Source: Aeropyrum camini SY1 = JCM 12091 (GTDB taxonomy: Archaea; Thermoproteota; Thermoprotei_A; Sulfolobales; Acidilobaceae). Taken from it: 64,000 nt of DNA. Below are positions 1-8,400 of the stretch, in pieces. The position numbers were made by a program, and so were the translations under genes. The first letter of the stretch is position 1. Every line of letters begins with the position of its first letter. The stretch spans positions 496,001 to 560,000 of the forward strand of contig NC_022521.1 in the NCBI RefSeq assembly GCF_000591035.1, given 5' to 3'. Below the pieces are notes generated by a model. It ran no database searches. It saw only the letters and a list, made by a program, of their open reading frames with translations, and was not told the origin of the DNA.

Positions 1-2
1 AG

Positions 3-518
3 GCTGAGGGGGAGAAGCTGCTGGTGTCGAGCTCGGGGAGGCTGGGAGGGAGGTTCTCCATAGTGAGGCCCGGCCTTGTAGTGGGCTCCCACGCCTACCA
101 TAGGGAGTGGAGTATACTCTTCACCCTGGCCCGGCTCGGGCTCTATCCACGCCTCGACTACACAGTCAACTACGTCTCCTCCCGGGTCCTGGGGGGGGTG
201 TATAGGAGGGCTGTCTCAGGGGGTTTCGACGGGAAGTGGGTTCACGCAGTCTCCCACCACGCCCCCTACTATAGGGGGGCCGAGCTGTTATGCACCGCCC
301 TGCGGGGGGGCGCTTGTAGAGGGCTCCCGTTGAAGCCGCTCTTCTCCATGGCTGGCAGGCTCGCCCCGCCCTCGACGGCCCTAGCAGCCTCGTGGGAGGG
401 TGTGAGCAGCGGCTACATCTTCAAGTCTAGGCACGGCGTGCCCCTCGACGGAAGCATAGAGGAGACGTTCTCCGGCCTTATCGAGTGGTTAGCAGGCGGG
501 GGCTGGCCCGCCTCCTAG
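3..518 (+). CDS. C-terminal part of an unrecognised protein (truncated at window edge)
   Basis: The reading frame is open from the left edge, so the true start lies outside the window; an internal GTG at 24 is not a convincing start because the frame continues upstream. About 170 residues are visible. They contain a His-rich stretch (AVSHHAPYYRGAEL) and a second cluster near the visible N-terminus (GSHAYHREW), which could bind metal, but I do not recognise a family. The last 30 bases overlap the 3' end of the convergent phosphatase gene. The codon usage looks native. Confidence 0.6.
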   Translation, partial: AEGEKLLVSSSGRLGGRFSIVRPGLVVGSHAYHREWSILFTLARLGLYPRLDYTVNYVSSRVLGGVYRRAVSGGFDGKWVHAVSHHAPYYRGAELLCTALRGGACRGLPLKPLFSMAGRLAPPSTALAASWEGVSSGYIFKSRHGVPLDGSIEETFSGLIEWLAGGGWPAS

Positions 519-1199
519 CACCCTCTGTATTATCTCCAGCGTCCCCCGGGCTCCGGGGCTCCTGGCCACCAGCTTGGCGACCCGCTTAGCCTGCTCCGAC
601 GCATCACCCGGGGCCCCCGAGTAGCCGGCCCTGGCCAGGACCTCGACGTCGTTCTCCCCGTCGCCCACCGCGAGGACCTCGCTCCAGCCTGCTCCTATCC
701 TCTCCAGGACCTCGCCAACCCCGCGCGCCTTACCACCCCCGGGGGGTTGTATGTGGAGGGCGTAGCCTGACCATATCGCCCTGTACCCCTCTCTCTCGAC
801 AATGTCCGAAGCCTTCTCGACAACGCTGGGCTCCCTTCTCACGGGTATGAGGCTGTACTCATGATACCTATACTCGTTCTGCCAGCTAGGCCTGAACCCG
901 AGCTCCATAACTCTCCTAACCAGACTCTCCGGGGGCCTGCCGGAGCATATGTGAACCCTCTCCCCGCCAACCAGTGCCACGCAGCCGTTCTCCGCCACGA
1001 CAGGCCCCTCAAGTCCTAGGTAGACGCCGAGGCCGACGGCCACCGGGAGGCTGTTACCCGTCATCAGTATCGTGGTAACCCGCAGCGCGTTGAGAAGCCT
1101 CGCCACGGCAATGCTACACACATCCAGCCTGGCGGCCCCCCTCCTCTCTGTGAGAGTCCCATCTATATCCAGGGCCGCCACCCTAATGCTCCCAGCCAC
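489..1199 (-). CDS. Phosphoglycolate phosphatase, HAD superfamily (archaeal type)
   Basis: The product should dephosphorylate 2-phosphoglycolate in the cytoplasm. The HAD motif I (ALDIDGTLT) lies about ten residues from the chosen N-terminus. Motif II is TGNSLP, and motif IV is GDGENDVEVLARAG near the C-terminus, followed by a GAPGDAS segment. The TGNSLPVA and VAENG signature pair is typical of archaeal phosphoglycolate phosphatases of about 225-235 residues. A GTG at 1238 would give 249 residues. I prefer the GTG at 1199 (236 residues) because a TATA-like element at about 1238-1247 would place the transcript start near 1216. A related HAD phosphatase of unknown substrate cannot be excluded. 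Confidence 0.8.
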   Translation of the reverse strand: MAGSIRVAALDIDGTLTERRGAARLDVCSIAVARLLNALRVTTILMTGNSLPVAVGLGVYLGLEGPVVAENGCVALVGGERVHICSGRPPESLVRRVMELGFRPSWQNEYRYHEYSLIPVRREPSVVEKASDIVEREGYRAIWSGYALHIQPPGGGKARGVGEVLERIGAGWSEVLAVGDGENDVEVLARAGYSGAPGDASEQAKRVAKLVARSPGARGTLEIIQRVLGGGPAPAC

Positions 1200-1307
1200 C
1201 CCCTGCAACACGCCACCCCCAACGCTCCACGACACCAAAGTATAGCCGGGCCGAGGAGGTAATAGAAGCTGTAGGGAGGTCGAGGAAGGCGGTTAAGCTA
1301 TTTCCCC

Positions 1308-1335
1308 CCACCCCCCATGTGGGAAGGGGGGGTGG
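1308..1335 (+). promoter_or_regulatory. Hairpin covering the ribosome binding site of the aminopropyltransferase gene
   Basis: CCACCCCCC (1308-1316) is perfectly complementary to GGGGGGTGG (1327-1335), giving nine G-C-rich pairs with a ten-base loop. The 3' arm is the only purine-rich Shine-Dalgarno-like sequence ahead of the TTG start at 1342, so the hairpin would hide the ribosome binding site. The pairing is seen directly; any regulatory role is inference. Confidence 0.5.
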
Positions 1336-1341
1336 CTCTGG

Positions 1342-2286
1342 TTGGCTGGCGGTGGGGAGAAGAGTGTGTTTTTGAAGTGGAGCTGGTTCCTGGAGTGGCT
1401 CACCCCGGATAGGGCTACGCTGAAGCATGTTGAGGAGGTTTTATTCCAGGGTAGGAGCAGGTTCCAGGAGATAGCTGTTATAAGGGTTAGCGGGGAGGGT
1501 AAGGTGCTTGTCCTCGACGGCAAGACCCAGTCTAGCGAGTCCGACGAGTACATATACCATGAGGCCCTTGTCCACCCCGCGATGATCCTGCACGGCGGCC
1601 CCAGGAAGGTTCTGATACTGGGGGGTGGGGAGGGGGCTACCCTGCGCGAGGTCCTCAAGCACAGGAGCGTGGAGAAGGCAGTAATGGTTGATATAGACGA
1701 GACGGTTGTAAACGTTGCCAGGGAGTATCTGGGCGAGTGGCACAGGGGGGCTTTCGACGATCCTCGTGCGGAGGTTGTGATTGACGACGCCTGGAACTAT
1801 GTGGCTCGCAGGGCGGAGACGGGGTTCGACGTCGTGATAGCAGACCTGGTCGACCCCCTGGAGGCGGGGCCGGCTACGAGGCTGTACTCGGAGGAGTATT
1901 ATAGGATGGTGAAGGAGGTCATGGGGCCTGGGGGCGTGTTCGTCACCCAGGCCGTCAGCATCTCACACCTCACAGAGTACCACGCGATAATAAGGAACAC
2001 GGTTGCCAGGGTTTTCAAGCATGTTGAGAGCTACGGCGTCTACATACCGAGCTTCGACAGCATGTGGGGCTTCGTAGTGGCGAGCGACGAGAAGGATCCC
2101 GGAGCCCTTGGGGACAGGGGGTTCTTCGAGGCGAGACTCTCATCGCAGCTACAAGGGGCTGAGCTCAGGTTCCTGGACTACGGATCCATGCTGCACATGC
2201 TTAACATACCAAAGGTATACAGGGAGGCTATAGCGAGGGAGAGGAGGTATGCGACGCTCGAGAACCAGGTGTTCCTCCCCGCATAG
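1342..2286 (+). CDS. speE: Aminopropyltransferase (spermidine synthase family)
   Basis: The enzyme transfers an aminopropyl group from decarboxylated S-adenosylmethionine to a polyamine acceptor. The SAM-binding loop LILGGGEGATLREVL is near residue 90 and the acidic strand end VDIDETVV follows. The catalytic region contains DLVDPLEAGPATRLYS. The length of 314 residues is normal for the family. The start is TTG, following a GGGGGGTGG element. The sequence does not reveal whether the acceptor is putrescine, agmatine or longer polyamines; hyperthermophilic archaea often use agmatine or make long-chain polyamines. The sugar isomerase gene starts four bases after the stop codon, so the two are probably cotranscribed. 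Confidence 0.9.
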   Translation: MAGGGEKSVFLKWSWFLEWLTPDRATLKHVEEVLFQGRSRFQEIAVIRVSGEGKVLVLDGKTQSSESDEYIYHEALVHPAMILHGGPRKVLILGGGEGATLREVLKHRSVEKAVMVDIDETVVNVAREYLGEWHRGAFDDPRAEVVIDDAWNYVARRAETGFDVVIADLVDPLEAGPATRLYSEEYYRMVKEVMGPGGVFVTQAVSISHLTEYHAIIRNTVARVFKHVESYGVYIPSFDSMWGFVVASDEKDPGALGDRGFFEARLSSQLQGAELRFLDYGSMLHMLNIPKVYREAIARERRYATLENQVFLPA

Positions 2287-2289
2287 CTG

Positions 2290-3309
2290 GTGAGAGTCTG
2301 GGGTGGATTAGGGTTGGAGGACCTCTACCTCTCTTGGCCCAGATGGTTTTCGGAGGCGCTGGCCAGGTACGGCGGCCTTGAGGGGGCTCTTGAGGGGCTC
2401 GAGGAGATATACTACTGCGGCATGGGCGGGAGCGGCGCTGCGGGAGACTATGTAGAGGCGCTGCTGAGCCTCCATAACCCCAAGGGGCCGGAGTTTAGGG
2501 TTGTCAAGGACTTCAAACCCCCCCGACCCCCACGCCACAGGGGATACGGCCTAGTCCTAGCCAGCTACTCTGGAAACACCGTGGAGACTCTGGAGTGCGG
2601 ATCCCTCCTCCACCGAGACGCGGGCATGGTTGCGGCGATAACCTCGGGAGGGCGCCTGCTAGACATGGCTAGGGACATGGGCTGGCTGGTAGCCCGCCTA
2701 CCCCCGGGGATACTCCCACGCGTCTCATTTCCTTGGATGCTGGCGGCTGTTATCGCTATGCTCTCCAAGTCTCTGGGCGTGGATCTACAGTCTCTGGGAA
2801 GGCTGGCTGGCAGCATAGACATAAAGAGCCTTGAGACGGAGGCCGAGGGGCTGGCCCGCTCCCTATCTGGCCACAGGATAGCAACTATCGTTACATGCGG
2901 CCCCGGCACCCCACTGGGAGTCAGGCTTAAGAACGAGCTTGCCGAGAACGCTAAGATGCCCTCCAGGCTGGAGATCTATCCCGAGTCGTCGCACAACGAC
3001 ATAGTGGCCCTAGAGGCTTCTGAAGGACTCTACGCCGCTGTGCTCATAAGGGTCGACCAGGGGGGCAGCCGGTGTTCTGAGGTCCTCGACGTCGTCGATA
3101 GCATTTACAGGGAGTACGGTGTGGAAACCGCGAGTATACGAGCAGGCACCGGGGGAGGAGCTGGCGGTACTGTTGTAGAGTACCTTTCAAAAACACTCGT
3201 CTTCGGCCTAGCCAGCGTCAGGCTCGCCGCCTTGAGGGGCTTCAGCCCCGAGGAGACGCCTCCCATAGAAAAGTATAAGAGCAGGATAAAGGATGTTCTA
3301 CGCATCTGA
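2290..3309 (+). CDS. Bifunctional phosphoglucose/phosphomannose isomerase
   Basis: The protein interconverts glucose-6-P or mannose-6-P with fructose-6-P. It belongs to the crenarchaeal PGI/PMI branch of the SIS-domain isomerases. Visible motifs are the first SIS glycine loop CGMGGSGAAGDY (about residue 40), the substrate loop SYSGNTVETL (about residue 95), and PESSHNDIVA (about residue 235) with the expected catalytic Glu and His. The PMI function may also feed mannose phosphates toward the mannosylglycerate genes at 41.7-43.7 kb. The start is a GTG four bases after the preceding stop; later starts are possible because known enzymes are about 325 residues. Confidence 0.9.
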   Translation: MRVWGGLGLEDLYLSWPRWFSEALARYGGLEGALEGLEEIYYCGMGGSGAAGDYVEALLSLHNPKGPEFRVVKDFKPPRPPRHRGYGLVLASYSGNTVETLECGSLLHRDAGMVAAITSGGRLLDMARDMGWLVARLPPGILPRVSFPWMLAAVIAMLSKSLGVDLQSLGRLAGSIDIKSLETEAEGLARSLSGHRIATIVTCGPGTPLGVRLKNELAENAKMPSRLEIYPESSHNDIVALEASEGLYAAVLIRVDQGGSRCSEVLDVVDSIYREYGVETASIRAGTGGGAGGTVVEYLSKTLVFGLASVRLAALRGFSPEETPPIEKYKSRIKDVLRI

Positions 3310-3360
3310 AAACCAAGGTTGCTAGGATAAACCTCTTACCCGGGACACTATAATAATCTA

Positions 3361-4548
3361 GTGGAGAGGGCAGAAGCGGGGTTAACAGGCGGGTTGTCTA
3401 GGACCGTGTCTGGAGGGGAGCAGAGGGCTGTTGAGACTGGTGAGAGGGCTCGCCGAGCTCTGGTGCTCGTCGTCGATCTGGACGACGATGTGGGTGAGAC
3501 CCTCGGGGAGAGCGTTTTAGTAGGGTACAACAGAGTTCTAGAGGCTGCGGTTAGGTTCGCTATGGAGAGGCCTGACGACGCCGACGCAAACACCATGTTC
3601 GCCGGCCTTAGACTCTACAGGAAGCTTAAGGAGAACTATGGTGATGTGGAGATAGCTGTCGTGGGGGGGAGCAGGAGGCTGGGGGTCGAGGCTCAGAGGA
3701 GGCTCAGGGAGAGGGTAGAGGGTATAGTGTCCGAGCTGGGCCCCAACGTCGACATCTACATAGTGGGTGACGGCGGTGAGGAGGCGGTGGCCAGCCACAT
3801 ACTCAGGGATGTGGGGAGGGTGGCCGGTATAGAGAGTGTTATAGTCTCGCAGCACCTAGGCATAGAGTCAAACTACATGTTGATAGCAAGGTATTTGAGG
3901 AAGGCCGTCACAGACCCCCACTACTCCACCCTCGTCCTGGGCGTGCCGGGCCTGGTTATAAGTGTGGCTGCACTCCTAATGCTGGCCGGCTTCTTCTCCC
4001 TGGCCCTCAAGATCTCCCTCCTCATAGTCGGGCTTGCCATGGTCATATACGGTTTCAAGCTCGACGACACGGTGAGGACCTCGCTCCAAAGCTTCGTCGA
4101 GGAGCTGAGAGAGGCGCCCCATATAAGGCTCGGGGGTCTAGCGGTGATGACCCTCCTCCTCCTGCTCGGCGTCTCGCTGGCGTACATAAGCTATGTGAGC
4201 GAGGGTGCTACCTCAGCTATAGTATCGTTCCTAACATACACCATACCCCTCGCGATGGCGGGCGTCATGATGTACATTATAATATCACGCATAATAGTGG
4301 GGGCCACGGAAGGTAGGGTGGATATCTCGAAGAACATAGCCATGCTAAGCATGCTGGGCTTCACAGCCCTCGCATTCTACGACCTAGGCTCCTCCCTACG
4401 GCTCGTGCTAGAGTCGGGCCAGCCGGTGATATCCAACATTATAGACGCCGTAGGCAGCTCCCGCTTCATACAATACATAATAGTTGGGACAGGGCTGGCC
4501 AGCCTGACGGAGCTCATATCAAGAGCCCTCAAGGACGCCAGGGAGTAG
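3361..4548 (+). CDS. DUF373 family membrane protein
   Basis: The N-terminal half (about 200 residues) is soluble and contains VLVVDLDDDVGE, the acidic signature of the archaeal DUF373 family. It is followed by roughly six hydrophobic segments, the first being LVLGVPGLVISVAALLMLAG and then a run through ISRIIVG to the C-terminus. The function of the family is unknown. The start is GTG with no strong ribosome binding site; AT-rich sequence just upstream (ACTATAATAATC) suggests a short or absent leader. The gene sits between the isomerase and SRP19. Confidence 0.8.
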   Translation: MERAEAGLTGGLSRTVSGGEQRAVETGERARRALVLVVDLDDDVGETLGESVLVGYNRVLEAAVRFAMERPDDADANTMFAGLRLYRKLKENYGDVEIAVVGGSRRLGVEAQRRLRERVEGIVSELGPNVDIYIVGDGGEEAVASHILRDVGRVAGIESVIVSQHLGIESNYMLIARYLRKAVTDPHYSTLVLGVPGLVISVAALLMLAGFFSLALKISLLIVGLAMVIYGFKLDDTVRTSLQSFVEELREAPHIRLGGLAVMTLLLLLGVSLAYISYVSEGATSAIVSFLTYTIPLAMAGVMMYIIISRIIVGATEGRVDISKNIAMLSMLGFTALAFYDLGSSLRLVLESGQPVISNIIDAVGSSRFIQYIIVGTGLASLTELISRALKDARE

Positions 4549-4627
4549 CGGCTTAATGACACCCCAGGGTAAAACCCACATATGGCCTACAGAGCCTTGT
4601 AGCCCAGCGGGAAAGGGGGTGTCTAAA

Positions 4628-4975
4628 ATGGTTTTCCGGCGTGGAAAAGACGGGGGCGACGACCCCGGCGGCGGCTCTGGGAAGAGGATAATCCTGTGGC
4701 CAGCGTACTTCGACTCGACGCTCCCACGGCGTCTTGGCCGACGTGTACCGCGTGACATGGGTGTGCCTTCGCCGAGGCCCGAGGACGTTGCGGAGGCCGC
4801 AAGGAGAGCGGGGTTCGAGGCTGTTGTAGAAGAGTCTAGCTATCCGAGGCTCTGGTGGAGGGTGAGGCGGAGGATCGTCGTCCTGGCCCCCGAGGGCGTT
4901 AGTAAGAGCGGAGTAATAAAGGCGGTGGCCACAGAGCTCAGGAAAATAGGCCCGGGCAAGAGGAGACGCGGCTAG
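4628..4975 (+). CDS. srp19: Signal recognition particle 19 kDa protein
   Basis: SRP19 binds helices 6 and 8 of the 7S RNA and prepares it for SRP54. The signature RIILWPAYFDSTLPRRLGRR lies near the N-terminus, followed by the Arg-rich RLWWRVRRR strand and the basic tail. I chose the ATG at 4628 (115 residues), preceded by a GGGGGTG ribosome binding site. The frame is open to an ATG at 4556, but the added residues do not resemble SRP19. No SRP RNA gene was found in the window. Confidence 0.9.
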   Translation: MVFRRGKDGGDDPGGGSGKRIILWPAYFDSTLPRRLGRRVPRDMGVPSPRPEDVAEAARRAGFEAVVEESSYPRLWWRVRRRIVVLAPEGVSKSGVIKAVATELRKIGPGKRRRG

Positions 4976-5127
4976 GCTACCAGCCGGAGGGCGTCTGTAG
5001 TCCGCGGTAATCTCTTCACAACAGCTCAGGTGGGGGCAAGTATCGTCATCCGCCCGTGGATCATGCTTTAAGCCTCGAAGGGTAAAACTATTGGGCCTCA
5101 AGAGCGTAGGATGGGATTATAGGGGTG

Positions 5128-5186
5128 TGGTGATGATTTACTCCCGGACCGAGCACTGCTGTGAGGACTACTTACCCGGCTGAAGT
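5128..5186 (+). ncRNA. Candidate box C/D guide RNA
   Basis: A C box GTGATGA (5130-5136) and a D box CTGA (5180-5183) are separated by 43 bases, the usual archaeal geometry of about 55-60 nt in total. Between them lie a weaker D'-like CCGA (5149-5152) and a C'-like TGTGAGG (5160-5166). The element lies in the gap between SRP19 and the next gene and includes no credible reading frame. Guide targets were not determined. Because C' and D' are degenerate, this is a probable but unproven call. Confidence 0.5.
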
Positions 5187-5192
5187 CGCGGG

Positions 5193-5564
5193 GTGTGTTG
5201 TGGGTTGGTCTCACACACGTGCGGGGGAGCCTGTAGGTCTGTGGCCTCCATGCTTAAAGGCATGGGGTTTACGGTGTTCGTCTCCAGCGAGAGCTATGCC
5301 ACCCTCACGGGGGGTGTAGCTAGGAGGGAGGTGGTGAGGGGTATAAGAGCAGCCCCCCAGCCAGCCAAGGTTTCCGTCTACCTGAGTAGCGACGGCTCTA
5401 TTGGGAAGGTGCACATATTCGTCAGGGGCTCTATAGGGGGCTCCCGTCTCGAGGCTCTGGAGGATGCTGGAGCCTCGGTGGACGAGGTGGACGGCGACAC
5501 TATAATAACTGTGAAGAGGCTGAGGCCGGAGGACCTCGGTGGTATACTTGCCATTGTGTTTTGA
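5193..5564 (+). CDS. Unrecognised small protein with N-terminal cysteines
   Basis: The 123-residue frame begins with a cluster of cysteines (MCCGLVSHTCGGAC) and continues as an alpha/beta-looking sequence ending in an acidic, Val-rich segment (ASVDEVDGDTIITVKRL). I do not recognise a family. The last 26 bases overlap the next gene in another frame, the pattern of translational coupling. The start is uncertain: the cysteine-rich segment begins with an ATG-like alternative codon near the end of the candidate C/D RNA, and a downstream start at residue 20 (ATG at 5250) would remove it. Confidence 0.55.
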   Translation: MCCGLVSHTCGGACRSVASMLKGMGFTVFVSSESYATLTGGVARREVVRGIRAAPQPAKVSVYLSSDGSIGKVHIFVRGSIGGSRLEALEDAGASVDEVDGDTIITVKRLRPEDLGGILAIVF

Positions 5565-6732
5565 CGGCTTGCTGGCCCCCCGGGGGGGCGAGGTCCTCCG
5601 GCGCAGCGGCCCACAGATCTACTCAACACCCGGCTCGGCCCCCCTGCTTATCGACCTGAAGGGGCCGAAGCCCCCTTGCGGCGTGAAGCTGGCGTGCGGC
5701 CCCTACGAGTACGGCGAGGGGCTGGCGGCGGAGTACGTGGGAGAGCCCCCCAGCTCCTTTGTAGGGAGCTACACCCGGCTAGAGCCCCCTGAGGGCTTGG
5801 AGAGCTTTGAGGCGGGGCGGGACGGATTCTTAGAAAACGCGGTTTTCAACCCATTCTCCTGGAGAACCGTCACTCCAGTACCCGCGGGCTTGTCTGGATG
5901 CGTAGAGACGGAGTTCGGCCCGTATAGCCCCCCAACCTTGCAGCCAGCCTCCTCCAGCGAGGCCTCTCTGAGGTGCGCCAGGTCTAGTCTAGGCATTGGG
6001 AGGTCGGTGGAGGTTGGCGGCGCGCTGTTGACTATCAACCGCGCGTTCCGGATAGGCTCTCTAACCCTGGGCAGCTCCGGAGAGGCCGCCCTCATAGCCG
6101 CTGGCGATAGCATAGTAATAATACCTCATGGTGATAGCGCTGGGGTCTCCCTCCGAACACCTGTAGCGTCGTACAAGGCCGGCATGCTCTACGGCCTAGC
6201 TTTTGAGAAGCCCGTTCCAGGCGGGGAGTACGTCGGCAACGTCCTCAACATCTCAGGCCCCGGGCTCGAAGTCTCCATAGCCTCCCCTGGGGGGGCGAGG
6301 GTGAGCCTAGGGCCCGGGCGGCTCGAGGTCCATTCTAGGGGCGTCTTCGCAATAGTGGGGGGAGGTGTTGAGATGGGCGTCAAGGCTCTGATGGAGCTGC
6401 TCTACAGCTACAGGCTGCTTGAGAGGGCCCCAGCCAGTATAGGGAACTTCTACTCGGTCAAGAGCTTCGCCTACCTAACCAGAGTGGACGGCCAGGTGGT
6501 TGAGCTTAAGGCCGCCGCAGTCGGGGGGATCGGTAGTGGCACAGTCTATCTAAACCCCCCCTTCAAGAGTAAGTTGGTGCAGGTTGAGACGCTGCTAGGG
6601 GCCACCGAGATGCCGGGGGGGCCGAGGATAAGCTTACCAGTTGCCGAATGCGGCTGCATGAAGGCGAAGATCTACGCGGGCGGGGGATTGCTGCTAAGGA
6701 TGATAGAGAAGAAGGGCCGAAACACTGGTTAA
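5539..6732 (+). CDS. Unrecognised 397-residue protein, probably beta-rich
   Basis: The frame overlaps the preceding gene by 26 bases. The protein is rich in Gly, Ser and Pro and in alternating hydrophobic residues (for example SIVIIPHGDSAGVSLRTP and GGARVSLGPGRLEVHSRG), suggesting a beta-sandwich. It has no membrane segment or signal peptide. A CGCMK motif occurs near the C-terminus. The start is GTG, with several in-frame TTG codons close behind. I do not recognise a family; the fold resembles neither of the neighbouring proteins. Codon usage is native and the length indicates a real gene. Confidence 0.65.
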   Translation: MVYLPLCFDGLLAPRGGEVLRRSGPQIYSTPGSAPLLIDLKGPKPPCGVKLACGPYEYGEGLAAEYVGEPPSSFVGSYTRLEPPEGLESFEAGRDGFLENAVFNPFSWRTVTPVPAGLSGCVETEFGPYSPPTLQPASSSEASLRCARSSLGIGRSVEVGGALLTINRAFRIGSLTLGSSGEAALIAAGDSIVIIPHGDSAGVSLRTPVASYKAGMLYGLAFEKPVPGGEYVGNVLNISGPGLEVSIASPGGARVSLGPGRLEVHSRGVFAIVGGGVEMGVKALMELLYSYRLLERAPASIGNFYSVKSFAYLTRVDGQVVELKAAAVGGIGSGTVYLNPPFKSKLVQVETLLGATEMPGGPRISLPVAECGCMKAKIYAGGGLLLRMIEKKGRNTG

Positions 6733-6799
6733 CATTAGCGTTGCAAACGTCTTCCCAGAGCTAGGCGGGCTATTGCATGATATTTTTAGCTATAACTAA

Positions 6800-6823
6800 C
6801 GCCTCCTGACGGGCGAGGAGGCG
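6800..6823. terminator. Hairpin between convergent genes
   Basis: CGCCTCC (6800-6806) pairs perfectly with GGAGGCG (6817-6823) around a ten-base loop, between the stop codons of two convergent genes. There is no clear T-tract, so a terminator role is only likely from position. A direct repeat GTGTGTAGGG occurs twice downstream. Confidence 0.35.
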
Positions 6824-6900
6824 GGTAGGGGGGACTGCTCAGCTGCATAAAGCGGGTGTGTAGGGCTATATATGTGTGTGTAGGGTGTAAAGGGCGTGTT

Positions 6901-7632
6901 CTATAGTTCCTCCGCTTCCCCAGCCCTTATAGGGCCTCTAACAGTCAGTCTCCCCTCAGCCGCGCTCTTCACATACTCTAGGAAGTCCTCCTCATATGGT
7001 ACGCCGACGAACACTAGGTAGCCGTTGATAGCTATGCTGGGCACGCTCATAACACCATACTTGTCGGCTATATCGGGGTTCTCGTAGGCCTCGACAGCCT
7101 CAGATAGTATGACGGGGTTGCCCTGCTTCCACGCCTCATATGCGAACATGTGGGCGAGGAGCACTGCATAGGGGCAGTAGGGGCAGCTCGGCGTTATAAT
7201 GGTTTCTATATGAACCCTCCCCTTAAGGCCTTTCAAAGCCTCCTTAGTAGTGTCTTCAAGCCCAGACTCGTCCTCGCTGATCCTCATTATAACCTCCACC
7301 AGAGCCCTTATCTCCTCGCCGGCAGGTATGCCCGTCCACCTGACCTCGCCCCCCAGGAAGGCTACAGTCGGCACCCTCTCAACCTTGAACTCAGAGAACT
7401 TTTCCCCATCACTCTCCTTATAGTAGATGTTAAGCTTCAGCAGCTTCTCACCATCCCTCGTAGGGGCTTCCTCCTCGAAAGCCTTCAAGAGGCGGAGCGT
7501 GTCGTCGCAGGTCTCGCAGCCTCCCTTAGATAGGAAAAGGTGAACCTCTACGGGGTTCACCATCTCTGCAAGAGTCTCCCTCAGCTCCCGCCTGAAGTCT
7601 TCCGACAGATCGAGCACGTAATACCTAGCCAT
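6901..7632 (-). CDS. pdo: Protein disulfide oxidoreductase (two-thioredoxin-fold PDO)
   Basis: This intracellular enzyme forms, reduces or isomerises disulfide bonds in hyperthermophile proteins, which are unusually disulfide-rich. It contains two thioredoxin folds. The N-terminal one has the active site CETC (residues 39-42) and the cis-proline motif VPTVAF; the C-terminal one has CPYC (150-153) and VPSIAIN. The length of 243 residues is about that of characterised archaeal PDOs. The start ATG at 7632 follows a GGAGG-like site. The upstream region to the divergent regulator gene carries TATA-like elements in both directions. Confidence 0.93.
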   Translation of the reverse strand: MARYYVLDLSEDFRRELRETLAEMVNPVEVHLFLSKGGCETCDDTLRLLKAFEEEAPTRDGEKLLKLNIYYKESDGEKFSEFKVERVPTVAFLGGEVRWTGIPAGEEIRALVEVIMRISEDESGLEDTTKEALKGLKGRVHIETIITPSCPYCPYAVLLAHMFAYEAWKQGNPVILSEAVEAYENPDIADKYGVMSVPSIAINGYLVFVGVPYEEDFLEYVKSAAEGRLTVRGPIRAGEAEEL

Positions 7633-7803
7633 CTCCCATCTTCCTCCTCAAAGTTTTACAACCAAGTCCTAATCAAGCCATACTTATACCTAAAGAACTT
7701 ATCTTTTGATATAGTAAAAATCCCTGTCTCCCAAAGTGGAAAGAGCCTGTGTGGCGATAGGAGGATCTAGCGGAGAACGAGAGACCTAGTATATAGGCAA
7801 GAA

Positions 7804-7810
7804 TTTATAA
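7804..7810 (+). promoter_or_regulatory. TATA box of the HTH regulator gene
   Basis: TTTATAA lies 72-78 bases ahead of the ATG at 7882. This predicts transcription from about 7830 and a leader of roughly 50 bases. Confidence 0.4.
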
Positions 7811-7881
7811 TGACTCTGGGACCTCTCTTAAACATGGGTTAAAGCTAGGGGTATTGGTATTCCTAGGCGGGATGGTGAGGT

Positions 7882-8283
7882 ATGCAGCAGAGAATAGAGC
7901 TTCCATGCGAGTACGCGGCGAAGAACATATTCCCATCGATACGCGCGAGCATAGCCAAGATCCTCGTTGAAGAGTATAAGATGAGTAAATACAGTGTGGC
8001 TAAAATGCTAGGGGCCACGCCAGCCGCAGTGTCCTACTATATATCCGGCAAGAGGGGGGAGAAGTTCGTTGACAAGATAATCAGGGACAAGGAGGTCTAT
8101 GAAATAGTGCGGGAGGCGGCCTCCCTCCTCGTGGAGGCACACGAGAAGAATGAGGAGCAGGGGAGCGATAAAGAATTAATGGGGAAGCTCCAAGTTTTAA
8201 TGTGCAAGGCATGCAGCAGGCTCAACATGCTGGCCCAGAAGTATGGATGCCCCGCCTTGATTTTTACGAATAGTATGGGGTAG
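7882..8283 (+). CDS. HTH transcriptional regulator (XRE-like, COG2522 type)
   Basis: Residues 20-60 form a helix-turn-helix (SKYSVAKMLGATPAAVSYYI) followed by GKRG. The C-terminal part contains a CKAC motif and a further Cys (KYGCPALIF), which could bind metal or form a disulfide. The protein resembles the small archaeal regulators of COG2522. Target genes are unknown. The gene is divergent from the disulfide oxidoreductase, so it might control that gene, but this is only positional inference. The ATG is preceded by GGTGAGGT. Confidence 0.75.
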   Translation: MQQRIELPCEYAAKNIFPSIRASIAKILVEEYKMSKYSVAKMLGATPAAVSYYISGKRGEKFVDKIIRDKEVYEIVREAASLLVEAHEKNEEQGSDKELMGKLQVLMCKACSRLNMLAQKYGCPALIFTNSMG

Positions 8284-8400
8284 AGAAGGCGGTTAGCAAA
8301 GCATCTAATCTACACACTCTATAATATAGCCTTGCAAGGGAGCCTAATGGAATCCTAGGCTATGTTCATGCAATAATGATTACCTATGGGGCTGGCGCGT

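Noticed and set aside
7540-7770. Plus-strand frame across the start of the disulfide oxidoreductase
   Set aside because: It is antisense to a well supported gene and its promoter.
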